Counted from the first letter of the stretch, positions 8,915 to 19,440 are shown. The stretch: 64,000 nt of DNA from Paenibacillus algorifonticola (GCF_000971975.1 NZ_KQ040785.1:1-64000); one strand, 5' to 3'. Notes: generated by a model not told the origin, from the letters alone. Numbers and translations are program-made.

Positions 8915-9680
8915 CATGCGCGTGGCGAGGGGCATATGAAGGTGCTTATGAACATGTGGCTTGAAAAACTGCGCGATACGCATGATATGGTCGTATTATA
9001 TGGCCAGCGACACCGGAATATCCTTCTGCCCGTTATTCGAGGTTGAAGGAGCAGAAGCCTTTGCGCATAGCATCAACACCTCGCGGCTTGCTTATGTAGA
9101 ACGCAGCACACAGCAATTGCCGCTTATTTTCAACACCCTCCATCAAAATGCGCTGGGCGTACTGGATAAAGGCAAGTTGATCGGGTATGTGATCGTAAAC
9201 GAAGCAGGCGATGAAATGTCTGAATTGGAGATGGAAAATACGGACGATATTTCGCGGACCATCAAGGCTTATATGGGATATAGCAAAGCAGAGCGGATTT
9301 CTATTTATACGCCAGAATATGATATTTCTCTAAATACAATGCTTGGCAGCATGGCTGAAGACTATGTCATCGAGACATCTGATATGTATCATATTCTGGA
9401 TTTTGCCAATGTGTTGAAGGCTTATCTGACGCTTAAGCATAAGACCACAGGGATTGTACAGGGGGAATTCTCCGCAGTCATGGACGGTCAACCGATTACT
9501 GCGCGAGTGGATGCGAGTGGCGTGACTGTTGAGCGTTCTGCTAAGCAAGATGCAGTTGTCCTTACTAAGCAGCAGGCTCAGGCGCTTCTTCTTACACAGC
9601 ACAGTCGTTATATGGCAGTTCCTGCGCCCGCAGGGTGGTTTCCACTACCGATATTCTGGTACAAGATTGATAAATACTAA
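8915..9680 (+). pseudogene. GNAT acetyltransferase with SCP2-like C-terminal domain, truncated and frameshifted
   Basis: The acetyl-CoA-binding part of a GNAT domain reads HARGEGHMKVLMNMWLEK and RDTHDMVVLY from 8915 to 9001. The protein then continues one frame over as ASDTG...PLFEVEGAEAF up to the stop at 9680. Deleting one G at 9002-9003 joins the frames seamlessly, so a single-base insertion broke the gene. The first part of the GNAT domain is absent upstream. The C-terminal third (AVMDGQPITARVDASG, ending AGWFPLPIFWYKIDKY) matches the sterol-carrier-like domain that closes Eis-like GNAT proteins. A TTG at 8961 could start a 239-residue remnant, but it would lack the cofactor loop. Most likely non-functional. 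Confidence 0.7.
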
Positions 9681-9705
9681 GCCAAGGGGGAATTAAATAA
9701 CGTCA

Positions 9706-10527
9706 TCCTTATTATCACTTGCTACGGATAGACATATCTTGAATGGAAATCTGTTTGCTTTTGGCGAGGAGAATGTAAAAGGGAAGGGGAGGATTAAAAG
9801 CGTGTTAAATTATCGAAAACCAAGATTCTGGATGCTTGGTGTCTCAATTGTTATTATGCTAGCAGTTGGAATTGGATTGATGGAAAATTCTGTAACAAAG
9901 GGTGGGAGAGATGCATTAGAACAAATGACTGACTCAGAGAATATATCATCAGGTGAAGAAGTTTCGTTGGAACGACCAGAGAAATCAGCAGCAGAAATAT
10001 TAAAAGAACTAGCCAATCAACCATTTTCAATTAGTGGGAATCAAATTGGTGATGACGATCAAGAAACCGTAGTCACATTTGGAAAAGCTTTTGTGAATTT
10101 GTATACCGGTGCTGTTGCAGAACAAGAAACAGTAACCTTTAGAAATTACATATCTAATGAAAATCTTCTTAAATACACAAATAAAATGTTAGAGCTAGAA
10201 CAAAGAAAAGAACTAAAGGGAGCAATCAGTGTCCATTTCGGTTTGGAAAATGAATTCAAGGAAGCAGAGCTCAAGAAACTGGACGTAAATCTCTACTACG
10301 TAAGTTTACCATTTTCGAACCAAGGGTCTGGAATGAACCTTCAGATGTTAGTTCAAGCTGAAAACAAGGCATTAAAAATCGTTGATTATTATTTTGGAAA
10401 CAAAGATGGTGTAGATACGATTGCAACAGGACATCCCGCTGATAGAAAGCTTCATGATCCAAAACGATGGGATGACCAAGTGTGGGTTGATGGAGTTTTT
10501 GAAAAGCTTGATAAAATAGAAATTTGA
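9706..10527 (+). pseudogene. BlaR1/M56-family protein remnant: transmembrane segment and sensor-like domain only
   Basis: The frame begins mid-protein with SLLSLATDRHILNGNLFAFG and then NVKG.RIKSVLNYRKP, the junction that precedes the last membrane helix in BlaR1-type M56 metalloprotease receptors. The helix FWMLGVSIVIMLAVGIGLM follows, and then about 200 residues of extracytoplasmic domain rich in Glu and Lys. The N-terminal membrane and HEXXH protease part is absent, and a stop codon lies just upstream of the homology. A TTG at 9739 or GTG at 9801 could start a membrane-anchored 262- or 241-residue protein, but no good ribosome binding site supports either. The stretch is more A+T-rich than the carbohydrate genes that follow. 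Probably a deletion remnant, though expression of the sensor domain alone cannot be excluded. Confidence 0.6.
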
Positions 10528-10587
10528 ACGGAATTTTAATCTAAACGTAATTTTACAAGGAATGAAGCGTTAGCAAATAGCCATACC

Positions 10588-10627
10588 AAAAGCGCCTTGC
10601 CTGCATAACGCAGGGCAAGGCGCTTTT
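10588..10627. terminator. Bidirectional hairpin terminator
   Basis: A perfect 13-base stem (AAAAGCGCCTTGC at 10588-10600 paired with GCAAGGCGCTTTT at 10615-10627) is flanked by A and T runs, so it can terminate from both sides. It would serve the BlaR1-like remnant on the plus strand and the 35-residue gene on the minus strand. Confidence 0.85.
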
Positions 10628-10650
10628 CCCGCTGGTGTCTCCCATTCAGC

Positions 10651-10758
10651 CTAACGGTTTTGCCCTGATTCCCGCAATAACCTCTTTGTTACCCGATTGG
10701 ATGCTTGCGAGAGCAAAGCAGCGGCATATGCACGCAATGGCTCCCGGATAAGCTCCAT
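10651..10758 (-). CDS. Small 35-residue basic peptide, function unknown
   Basis: A minus-strand frame of 35 codons (begins MELIREPLRAYAAALL, ends LLRESGQNR). It has a strong ribosome binding site (AGAAGGGGGAG, seven bases before the ATG), a TATAAT hexamer on the minus strand (plus-strand 10784-10789) and a strong terminator directly after it (10588-10627). The peptide looks amphipathic and helical with many arginines. The gene is not recognised. The complete set of expression signals is the only evidence that it is real; it could also be a small RNA with a chance frame. Confidence 0.45.
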   Translation of the reverse strand: MELIREPLRAYAAALLSQASNRVTKRLLRESGQNR

Positions 10759-10884
10759 AAATGCACTCCCCCTTCTGCTTCGGATTATACATTCTATTAA
10801 AATGGCACAGAGATGTGCTAGTCTCTTAATCTATCAGGCGAAAGTTGATGAATATATCGGTTATGGTTAATCGTCTAGAGCAAT

Positions 10885-11769
10885 CTAGCCTTTCAGTTGC
10901 CTGCGGTAATCTGTAGGCGACACGCCAATAATCTTCTTAAACAGCCGTGAAAAATAATACGGGTCCTTAAAGCCAAGCGACAGGCTGACCGCCTTCACGC
11001 TTTGGTCGGTAAGGTCAAAAAGCTGGCCGGCCCGCTGCATCTTCAGCCGCAAATAATAGTCGATTGGAGCATAGCCGGTAGATTGCTTAAATAGATGATT
11101 AAGATGCTGCTTGGAAATGCGCGTTCGCGCAACCAAATCCTCTAAGGTTAAATGGTTCTCCAGCTGTTCTTTCATATATTGTATAGCCTGTTCAATATAA
11201 GCGAGCATTTTCTCATCCTGCTTGCGCCTTGGAATAAGCGAAATGAAGCTCAGCAAATAACGAATCGTTTGCGAAATATGCAGCTGATGAATGACCGAAT
11301 AGGATTTGGCCGAAAGCAGCTCGTAGCATTGGTTAAATAGCTCGACGATTTTCTCCGCTTCCGGCAGCGATACATGAAGCAGCTCTGCCTCAAGGCCAAG
11401 GCTTTCCAGCAGCTGCACCAGCTCCTCGCCCCGAAAGTGAAACCAGTAGATGCTCCATGGATTCGCCGTGTTGGCTCCATAGCTATGAGGGGTGAAGGCG
11501 GGAATGATGGAGACGGTTTTTTCCGTTACCTGAATCGTCTCTTCGCCTCCAAGCTTGATCCAGCCCTCACCGTTCGTGCAATAGATGAAAATATAAGAAT
11601 CGCAGCCTTTGGGGCGCTCTCGGTAATGATGCTTGGCGCGGTGAAAGTAGCCGATATCCGTTACATAGGCTTGGCGAATAATCGGGTGGCTGGTCATCTC
11701 CTCGAGCTGGTAGGGGGGCAAAACAATCAGCTTCTCCGTCTCGAAGCCTTGTGTTTTTTTGTTGAGCAT
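10885..11769 (-). CDS. AraC-family transcriptional regulator with cupin-type sensor domain
   Basis: A 294-residue regulator with an N-terminal cupin-like ligand-binding domain (HHYRERPKGCDSYIFIYCTNGEGWI, IIPAFTPHSYGAN) and a C-terminal double helix-turn-helix (LTLEDLVARTRISKQHLNHLFKQ, GFKDPYYFSRLFKKIIGVSP). I place the start at ATG 11769 because GAGGAGG lies 11 bases before it; a longer frame to 11880 exists but its TTG has no ribosome binding site. It is divergent from the GH35 gene with 175 bases between, the usual place for a local activator, so it probably controls the glycosidase genes in response to a sugar. Family is sure, target inferred. Confidence 0.92.
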   Translation of the reverse strand: MLNKKTQGFETEKLIVLPPYQLEEMTSHPIIRQAYVTDIGYFHRAKHHYRERPKGCDSYIFIYCTNGEGWIKLGGEETIQVTEKTVSIIPAFTPHSYGANTANPWSIYWFHFRGEELVQLLESLGLEAELLHVSLPEAEKIVELFNQCYELLSAKSYSVIHQLHISQTIRYLLSFISLIPRRKQDEKMLAYIEQAIQYMKEQLENHLTLEDLVARTRISKQHLNHLFKQSTGYAPIDYYLRLKMQRAGQLFDLTDQSVKAVSLSLGFKDPYYFSRLFKKIIGVSPTDYRRQLKG

Positions 11770-11874
11770 GGTGAAGCAAGCCTCCTCGTTCCTTATGGCT
11801 ATATTGTAAGCGGAGGGAGCTTCCAGCCGCAAGCGCTGCATTAGCGCAAAATCAGAATATGCTCCATTAGGAAC

Positions 11875-11884
11875 AGACAATTGT
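11875..11884. promoter_or_regulatory. Palindrome in AraC/GH35 intergenic region
   Basis: The perfect ten-base palindrome GACAATTGTC sits between the AraC gene and GH35, 61 bases before the GH35 start. The position suits an operator, but AraC proteins usually bind direct repeats, so this is a weak call. Confidence 0.25.
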
Positions 11885-11944
11885 CAATGGAAAGGCGGGC
11901 GCAGGCGCGGTACATTGAAGGAAGATAAAGGAGGTAATAGCGTA

Positions 11945-14265
11945 ATGAGTCAACACCATATAGCTGTAAAACTGAATGAGCGCAATAAGGAAATCACTAC
12001 AGGCATATTGTCCAGCAATAAAGGAAGCAATCCGAAAGGGGAAAGCTTCGGTTTTACGAATTTTTACATGACGCGTAATGGTGAGCCGTTTATTCCTGTT
12101 GTTGGCGAGTTTCATTTTTCCAGGTTTTCTTATTTGTACTGGGAGGAAGAGCTGCTCAAGATGAAGGCAGGCGGTGTGCACGTAATCGCTACCTATATAT
12201 TTTGGAATTACCATGAGGAGAAGGAAGGGCGCTTTAACTGGAATGGCGACCGCAATCTCCGCCATTTTATTGATCTATGCGCGAAGCTGGAGCTGCCTCT
12301 CGTGCTCAGAATAGGCCCTTTCTGCCACGGAGAGGTGCGTAATGGCGGCATTCCGGATTGGGTGTTCGACAAGCCGCTCGTCATTCGCTCGAATGATGAG
12401 CTGTATTTGAAATACGCAGCGCGCCTGTACCGCGAAATTGCAAGGCAGATGAAAGGCTCGCTGTTTCAAGATGGCGGTCCGGTCATTGCGATTCAGCTTG
12501 AAAATGAATTTATGCACTGCGGCGCTCCGCTTGACTCATGGGGCTACCAAAACGGAATATTCATGTCTTCGGGCACGGGCGGCAATGCGCATTTGGATAA
12601 GCTCAAAGTAATTGCGGCTGAAGTGGGCATTCGCCCGCTATTTTTTACGGCAACGGCATGGGGAGGAGCGGCAGTGCCGGAGACGGATACGCTCCCAATG
12701 CTTGCAGGTTATGCGTATACGCCATGGATTCCAAATCAGCCGCCAAGCGCGAATATATTTTCCGCGATCTTCATGTGACACCGATGGAGAAGGTCAATTA
12801 TCCTTCAGCACACTATCCAGTTGCATATTGCGAGATGGCAGGAGGCATGCAGGTCAGCTATACGGCAAGGCCGCATGTGAGCCCGGATAGTGTGGAAGCG
12901 ATGACGCTTGTGAAGCTGGCTAGCGGCAGCAACCTTCTTGGCTATTATATGTACCATGGCGGCTCAAATCCGCGCGGGGAAAATGGTTTTCTCAATGAAT
13001 ACGGTTTGCCGAAAATTACATACGATTACCAGTCTCCGCTAGGCGAGTTTGGCCGAATTGGCGAATCGTATGACCGTATCCGCACACTCAGCTTGTTCAT
13101 GGAAGCTTACGGCGCAATTTTGGCACCGATGGGAACGGTACTGCCGGAAGGGCAGGCGGAGCTGCATCCTGAAAATACGGAGGCGCTGCGTTATTGCCTG
13201 CGGCAGAAGGATGGCTCGGGCTTTCTGTTCCTGAACAATTTCCAGGATCATGTGGACATGCCTGACCGGGAAGATGTAAGTGTGACGCTGGATGCGTCCA
13301 AAGGGCAAGCGAGATTTCCGCATACGGGCAGCTTGCGATTGAAGCAAGGAATTAGCGCGGTGCTGCCGTTCCACTTGGAAGCGGCAGGCATTCGCATCGT
13401 GTCCGCTACGGTTCAGCCATTGACAAAGCTTACGGATATAGAGGAGCCGCTGCTTGTCTTTTATGCGCATGAGGGCCTGAGCCCAGAGCTTGTTATATCC
13501 GAGGATATGGTCGCGAACGTAACTAGCGATGGTGGCGGTATAGTGGAGCAGCAGAACGGGGTTTATATTGTACGTCCGGCAGTCGGCAAGCAGCATGCTG
13601 CTGAAGTGAAGCGCAAAGATGGAAACGTCGTCCGTATACTCGTCCTATCTAGAGAAGAGGCGTTGGGCACGTATCGCCTCCGCTTGTGGGGAGAGGAACG
13701 TCTGTTAATCAGTGACAGCCACCTCTATGTGTCGGGCGAGCAGCTCATTTGCACCTCGCCAGGCAGGGCGGAATGGCAAGTTGCCGTGTATCCGGCAGCC
13801 GCAGCGGATATTAAAGCAAGCCAAGGCAGCCTTTCTCCAGCAACTGGGGGCTTGCTCCAGACCTATACGGTGAAGGTAGCGGCCTATGAACCGCAGCTTC
13901 TTGTCAGCACGACGTCAAATCGTCATGCAGCTGTGCAAATCGATGCTGCTTGGCCAGAGCAGGTAGCTGATTTATTTCTTCATATTAAATATGATGGCGA
14001 TGTAGCCGCTGCTTATTTGAAAAATGAGCTGCTGACGGACCATATCCATTACGGCCAAGCGTGGCCGATCGGGCTGAAGGGCTTCCAAAATGAACTGCGG
14101 GATAATGAGCTTCAACTCGCCATTACTCCCATTCGAAAAGGTACGACGCATACGTTTGTGAATCAGGCGTTCGTGGAGCGTTTTGAAGGCGTGGAAATCG
14201 CAGCGTTTCATGAGATTAAGGCCGTGCCGCATTATGTGACGGCTTTGTCTCAAGTATTCGAATAA
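11945..14265 (+). pseudogene. GH35 beta-galactosidase, split by a one-base frameshift
   Basis: The first frame (start ATG 11945, AAAGGAGG ten bases upstream) encodes a GH35 catalytic domain: NFYMTRNGEPFIPVVGEFHF, ATYIFWNYHEEKEGRFNW, RIGPFCHGEVRNGGIPDWV and the acid/base region AIQLENEF (Glu188). It ends at a TGA at 12776. The next frame resumes near 12745 with KREYIFRDLHVTPMEK, then AYCEMAGG (likely nucleophile Glu) and YHGGSNPRGENGF, and runs to 14265. The frames are one base apart, equal to one missing base at about 12740-12745 (CAGCCGCCAAGCGC). Repaired, the protein would have about 773 residues. Without a signal peptide it would act in the cytoplasm. Either a real inactivating mutation or a sequencing error. 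Confidence 0.85.
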
Positions 14266-14290
14266 GCCCGAATAAGCCGCTAATAGAGAT

Positions 14291-14359
14291 GACAAGCAGG
14301 CACGCCAGTGCCCGGCACGCAGCAAGCGCCGGGAAACAGGCGTGTTTGCTGTCGTTTTT
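14291..14359 (+). terminator. Long hairpin terminator after GH35
   Basis: An extended imperfect stem pairs 14291-14306 (GACAAGCAGGCACGCC) with 14339-14353 (GGCGTGTTTGCTGTC), with an inner CCCGGC/GCCGGG stem, followed by GTTTTTG. It separates GH35 from the GH95 gene, so GH95 needs its own promoter. Confidence 0.65.
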
Positions 14360-14368
14360 GTGCGATTT

Positions 14369-14397
14369 TTGACGGGAAAGGTACTAATTTATATATG
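14369..14397 (+). promoter_or_regulatory. Sigma-A-like promoter for GH95
   Basis: TTGACG at 14369-14374 and TATATG at 14392-14397 are 17 bases apart and lie just past the terminator, 135 bases ahead of the GH95 start. Confidence 0.5.
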
Positions 14398-14531
14398 ACT
14401 TTGTCTGCAATATTGAGGGTACAACAAAGGAAGAGGTCTGGCTTATGATGAATATATAAGATTGGTGACGGGTTTGAGCCACGGCGCTGCAAGAGCGACG
14501 CATCATAAAAACTAAAGGAGTGACCATCGCA

Positions 14532-16934
14532 GTGATAACACAGCAACAGCAGCATATTCAGCCATGGAAGCTATGGTACAAGCAGCCAGCGAGCCGTTGG
14601 GAAGAAGCGCTGCCGATCGGCAATGGCCGATTGGGCGGCATGGTATTTGGAGATGCACGCAAGGAGAGGGTGCAGCTTAACGAGGATACGTTATGGTCTG
14701 GATTTCCACGCGATACGAACAATTATGAAGCATTGCGGTATTTGAAAAAATCGCGCGAGCTTATTTTCGCTGGACAATACGGCGAGGCGGAGACGCTTGT
14801 ACAGGATAAAATGCTAGGCATGAACACGGAGGCTTACCAGCCGCTGGGCGATCTTTATATCGAGCATCGCCAGCTAGGGAGCGAGAGTGAGGCGGCCGAT
14901 TATCGCCGCGAGCTTGACCTCGATACCGGAATTGCTTCGTCTGCCTATATAGTGGATGGCCGAGAATATCGCCGTGAATTATTTATAAGCGCTGTTCATC
15001 AGGTTATGTGCATTCGCTATGAGGCGCTGGATGGCGGGGAGATTTCCCTTGCGGCTGAGCTGCAATCGCCGCATCCGGTGCAGCTGGAGGAGGGAAGCGG
15101 CGGCGAGCTCGTGCTGCGCGGAACGTGCCCGTCTCATATTGCAGACAACTATCGTCAGGATCATCCGAAGTCGGTGCTTTACGAGCAAGGCCGAGGTGTT
15201 TCCTTCGAGGCAAGGCTGCAAGTGCTCGGTGCAGGCTCGGCCCACATCGTCAATGGAGCAGATGGCACCAGCAGCTCGCTTGCTGTCAGCGGGCGCGGAG
15301 CGGTTACACTGCTGCTTGCGGCTGCGTCCAATTTTGCCGGCTATCAGGTAATGCCGGTTAATGATTCCGCAGCATTGGCCCTTAAAAACGAGCAGCCGCT
15401 TGCGATTGCGGCGGGACTCGGCTATGAGGAGCTGCGCAGCCAGCATATTGCCGAGCATCAGCGGCTTTTCCGCCGGGTAGCTATCGATCTCGGCACTAGC
15501 CCGAATGCGCTGCTTGCAACAGATGAGCGGCTTGCCGGTTATAAGCGGGGAGAGGCTGATCCGCAGCTGGAGGCTTTATATTTTCAATATGGCCGGTATT
15601 TACTTATGCAAAGCTCAAGGCCCGGCACGCAGCCAGCCAACTTGCAGGGCATATGGAATGATCGGGTACAGCCGCCATGGAACAGCAACTATACGACGAA
15701 CATCAATACGCAAATGAATTATTGGCATGCAGAAATTTGCGGGCTGGGCGAATGCCATGAGCCGCTTATTGATATGATTGGCGAGCTTAGCGAGACAGGC
15801 AGCCGAACAGCATCTATTCATTATAATGCGCGCGGTTGGGTCGCCCACCATAATGTGGATTTATGGCGGGCTTCAACCCCTTCGGGCGGGCATCCGAGCT
15901 GGGCCTTTTGGCCGTTCGGCGGCATTTGGCTTTGCCTGCATCTATGGGAGCATTATGCGTTTAATCCGGATCTGGCCTATTTGCGTGAACGCGCATATCC
16001 AGTTATGAAGCAAGCTGCACTGTTCTGTCTGGACTGGCTGCAGGAGACAGAGGATGGCGTACTCGTTACGGTTCCAGCAACTTCACCGGAAAATATGTAC
16101 AAGCTGCCTGATGGCAGCGGCGGCACAAGCAGCGTATCTCTGGCAACGACTATGGATATTTCGCTTATTAAAGAGCTATTCACGCTTTGCCTGCAAGCAG
16201 CCGATTTGCTAGGCGAGGATGAAGCGCTGCGCAGCGAGTGGCAGGACGCGCTTGCGAAGCTGCCGCCATTCCAAATTGGCTCGGATGGCAGGCTGATGGA
16301 ATGGTATGAGGAGTTTGAGGATCATGAGCCGGGGCATCGCCATGTATCGCATTTAATTAGCTTGTACCCTGGTTTTCTGATTAATGCGAAGAAGGAGCCT
16401 GAGCTGCTGGAGGCTGGACGAGAATCGCTGAGGCAGCGGATTGCGAGCGGCGGCGGCCATACGGGCTGGAGCTGCGCATGGCTGATTAACTTGTATGCAA
16501 GGCTGGGCGAGCCGGAGCAGGCGCATCATTTTATCGAGACGCTGCTTTCGCGCTCGACGCATCCAAATTTGTTCGACGATCATCCACCGTTCCAAATTGA
16601 TGGGAATTTCGGCGGGACAGCGGGCATCGCTGAACTGCTGCTCCAAAGCCATACGCAGGAGCTTGCGCTGCTTCCTGCACTGCCAAAAGCATGGCCGAAC
16701 GGTTCTGTACAGGGGCTGCGGGCGCGCGGAGGCTTCATCATTGATATCGAATGGAAAGATGGACGTCTTGCATCTGCCCGCATCGAATCGTTGGCAGGCT
16801 CGCCATGCATTTTACGCAGCGGCGATCTGGAGCTGGCGGTGCAAACGGAAGGCGCGCTTATGGCGAAGCAGGGCGAGCTATTTGAAACATCGGCTGGCGC
16901 TGTGTATACGGTTGTGCCGAAGGAATCGCTGTAA
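14532..16934 (+). CDS. GH95 alpha-L-fucosidase
   Basis: An 800-residue glycoside hydrolase of family 95, which removes terminal fucose (mostly alpha-1,2-linked, as in xyloglucan and pectin side chains); some members act on alpha-L-galactose. The N-terminal signature [18 protein letters not shown] is followed by NEDTLWSG. The active-site blocks are [13 protein letters not shown] (base 15685), TSPEN with the general acid Glu (base 16080) and [12 protein letters not shown] (base 16600). I chose GTG 14532 because AAAGGAG lies 11 bases upstream; the earlier GTG at 14520 overlaps that site. No signal peptide, so it should be cytoplasmic and act on imported oligosaccharides. The gene is intact, unlike the glycosidases on either side. 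Confidence 0.93.
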   Translation: MITQQQQHIQPWKLWYKQPASRWEEALPIGNGRLGGMVFGDARKERVQLNEDTLWSGFPRDTNNYEALRYLKKSRELIFAGQYGEAETLVQDKMLGMNTEAYQPLGDLYIEHRQLGSESEAADYRRELDLDTGIASSAYIVDGREYRRELFISAVHQVMCIRYEALDGGEISLAAELQSPHPVQLEEGSGGELVLRGTCPSHIADNYRQDHPKSVLYEQGRGVSFEARLQVLGAGSAHIVNGADGTSSSLAVSGRGAVTLLLAAASNFAGYQVMPVNDSAALALKNEQPLAIAAGLGYEELRSQHIAEHQRLFRRVAIDLGTSPNALLATDERLAGYKRGEADPQLEALYFQYGRYLLMQSSRPGTQPANLQGIWNDRVQPPWNSNYTTNINTQMNYWHAEICGLGECHEPLIDMIGELSETGSRTASIHYNARGWVAHHNVDLWRASTPSGGHPSWAFWPFGGIWLCLHLWEHYAFNPDLAYLRERAYPVMKQAALFCLDWLQETEDGVLVTVPATSPENMYKLPDGSGGTSSVSLATTMDISLIKELFTLCLQAADLLGEDEALRSEWQDALAKLPPFQIGSDGRLMEWYEEFEDHEPGHRHVSHLISLYPGFLINAKKEPELLEAGRESLRQRIASGGGHTGWSCAWLINLYARLGEPEQAHHFIETLLSRSTHPNLFDDHPPFQIDGNFGGTAGIAELLLQSHTQELALLPALPKAWPNGSVQGLRARGGFIIDIEWKDGRLASARIESLAGSPCILRSGDLELAVQTEGALMAKQGELFETSAGAVYTVVPKESL

Positions 16935-17020
16935 ACTGACAAGCTGAAATAAAACGCTAGATCGATTAAATCATACACCTATATATAGAAGATATAGCAT
17001 AAGGGAGAAGTGGAAAAACC

Positions 17021-19385
17021 ATGACAGAACAGCAGTATCCATTTTTAGACGGCGAGCATTGATCCGCGCAATATGAAGGAATATTACCAGCGTGCTTTTC
17101 AGCCCGCGTTCGTCAAGGGCGGCGCGCAATCGATGATGACGTCGTACAATTCGGTAAACGGCATCCCGACGATTTTGCACGAGGATGTGAACAAGGTTGT
17201 TAAGGGCGAATGGGGCATGGATGGGTTTATCGTCAGCGATGCTGGCGATTTGCTCGGCCTGGTCAAGGATCATCATTATTACGACACGTACAAGGAAGCG
17301 GTCGCCCATTCGATTAAAGCGGGAATCGACAGCATTACCGACGATAAGGAAATTAGCTGCGGAGCGATCCGTGAAGCATTGTCCGAAGGCTTGCTTGCGG
17401 AAGCGGATCTCGACAAGGCGCTGACCAATACGTTCCGCGTGCGTTTCCGTCTCGGCGAATTTGATGCGGATAATCCGTATGCGAATGTGCCGGAGTCCGT
17501 CTTATGTGCTCCTGCCCACGGCGACCTGTCGCTGCAGGCGGCCCGCGAGTCGATCGTTTTGCTCAAAAATGAAAAGGCTGCGCTTCCGCTCAGCAGCAGC
17601 AAGGTGGGAAGTGTAGCGGTCATTGGGCCGCTTGGCGACGTCGTGTATCGCGATTGGTACTCCGGTACATTCCCTTATACCGTTACTCCGTTCGCTGCAA
17701 TCCAGCAGAAGATGGCTGGCAAAAAGGTTACGTTTACGAGCGGCAGCAATCAGGTTGTGTTGAGATCTGCCGCAGATGGAGCGCCGATATCGCTTGGTGA
17801 CAACGATGTACTGCAAGTTGCCGCTGGCAGCGCTGCGGAGACGTTTGAGGTGTGCGATTGGGGCTGGAATAGTTTGACGCTGCAAAGTAAATCGACAGGC
17901 AAATTCGCGACGAGCGCGGATGATGTCCACATTGCGGCAGCAGCGGACGAGGCATATGGCTGGCATGTGAAGGAAGTGCTGCGCCTCGATGAGAAGGCGG
18001 ATGGAACGACGGGCATCCGTACATGGGATGGCAAGCCGGTCGTGCTGAAAGAGCAGGATGGCAAGCAGCTGCTGACTGTAGCTGAGGAAGAGGATACGCC
18101 AGGAACAGCTGGAAATAATGCGGTCAGCGCAGCTAACAGCGGAAGCGGGGACAAAGGTGCCTTTAAGCTGGACGTTGCCGTTGACGGAATTGCCGCAGCA
18201 GTAGCGGCAGCCCGCGAAGCAGAAACGGCGATTGTATTCGTCGGCAACAATCCGCTTATTAACGGCAAGGAAGAAACCGACCGTCCGGGCTATACGCTTG
18301 CCGCAGCGCAAGAGCAGCTGCTCAAGGAAGTATACGCGGTTAATCCGAACGTAATCGCCGTCGTTATCGGCAGCTATCCGTTTGAGCTTAATTGGGCGCA
18401 GGAGCATCTTCCAGCGGTTGTGTATTTGGCGCATGCTGGCCAGGAGCTTGGCAATGCGGTCGCTGATGTGCTGTTCGGCGATTTCGCGCCGGCAGGCAAG
18501 CTGAATATGACCTGGTACAGCCAAATTGAGCAGCAGCTTACCGATATTTTGGATTATGATATTATCAAAGGAAAACGGACCTATTTGTATTTTGAGGATA
18601 CGCCGTTATATCCATTCGGCCACGGGCTTACGTATGCCCCATTCTCCTTCGACAGCCTGCAAATTGCCCCGGCTGAAGCGGGCGAGGGCTGGATCGCAAG
18701 CGTTCGAGTGACGAATGCGGGCATTGTGGAGGCAGGAGAAGTCGTGCAGCTGTATGCCCACGCGATTACCTCGCGTGTTAAACGTCCGGTGAAGCAGCTG
18801 GTTGGCTTCGAGCGTGTATACTTGCAGCCGCAGGAAAGCGTTACGGTTCAGATCGCCATTAGCGCGGCTGAGCTTTCCATGTGGGATGTTACCCGTGACC
18901 GCTTCTGTCTGGAGACAGGCGTTTACAGCCTGATGGCAGGCAGCTCGTCAAGCGACATCCGCTTGACGGCTGAGCTTACCATAGAAGGCGAGAGCATTCC
19001 GCCAAGAACGCTGACGCATCTGACACGCGCGGAAAACTATGATGATTATTCCGGTGTGCTGCTTGATGAGAGCAAAGAAAGCGGCACTTGCGTGCGGCTG
19101 GCTGATGCATCGCTTGCTGGCTGGTTGCGCCTTGCTGATGTGCAATGGAGCGATGCTCCAGCAGCATTCGAGGCGCGGGTTAGCGGCGGCGCAGCGGGCG
19201 GCACGCTGACAGTGCGCTTTGGTGCGGCTGATGCCGAGCAAGCAGCCGTCTTGACGGTGCCGGCTGGCGGCGAGCAGCAGTGGCAGACCGTTTCGGCATC
19301 GCTTGCAGCGGGCATTTCCCCGCAAGCGGATGTTTATATTTCGCTGAGCGGCAGCGTGCGGGTGAGCAGCTTTATTTTTTCCTAA
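17021..19385 (+). pseudogene. GH3 beta-glycosidase with large N-terminal internal deletion
   Basis: A good start (ATG 17021, AAGGGAGAAG ten bases upstream) gives MTEQQYPFLDGEH and then TGA at 17060. One frame over, the protein resumes at about 17055 as SIDPRNMKEYYQRAF, which belongs well inside a GH3 barrel. Roughly the first 150-200 residues of the catalytic domain are therefore missing. What remains is open to 19385: the nucleophile block GFIVSDAGDL, the alpha/beta sandwich domain (ESIVLLKNEKAALPL, LAHAGQELGNAVADVLFG) and the FnIII-like end. An insert of about 115 residues inside the sandwich domain (bases 17750-18060, DVLQVAAGS...LQSKSTGKFATS) looks like a beta-trefoil module. A partial barrel is unlikely to be active. 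Confidence 0.85.
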
Positions 19386-19407
19386 AAGCATATCAAGGAT
19401 CGTTAGG

Positions 19408-19440
19408 CCGCAGGCTCTTTATGAACTTGCGGTCTTTTTT
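19408..19440 (+). terminator. Hairpin terminator after GH3
   Basis: A short stem (CCGCAGG...CTTGCGG, loop of about 12 bases) followed by TCTTTTTT. The stem is imperfect, the T run is clear. Confidence 0.55.

Noticed and set aside
17502..18524. 340-codon minus-strand frame opposite GH3
   Set aside because: It is Arg- and Cys-rich, low in protein character and antisense to a well-matched GH3 region.
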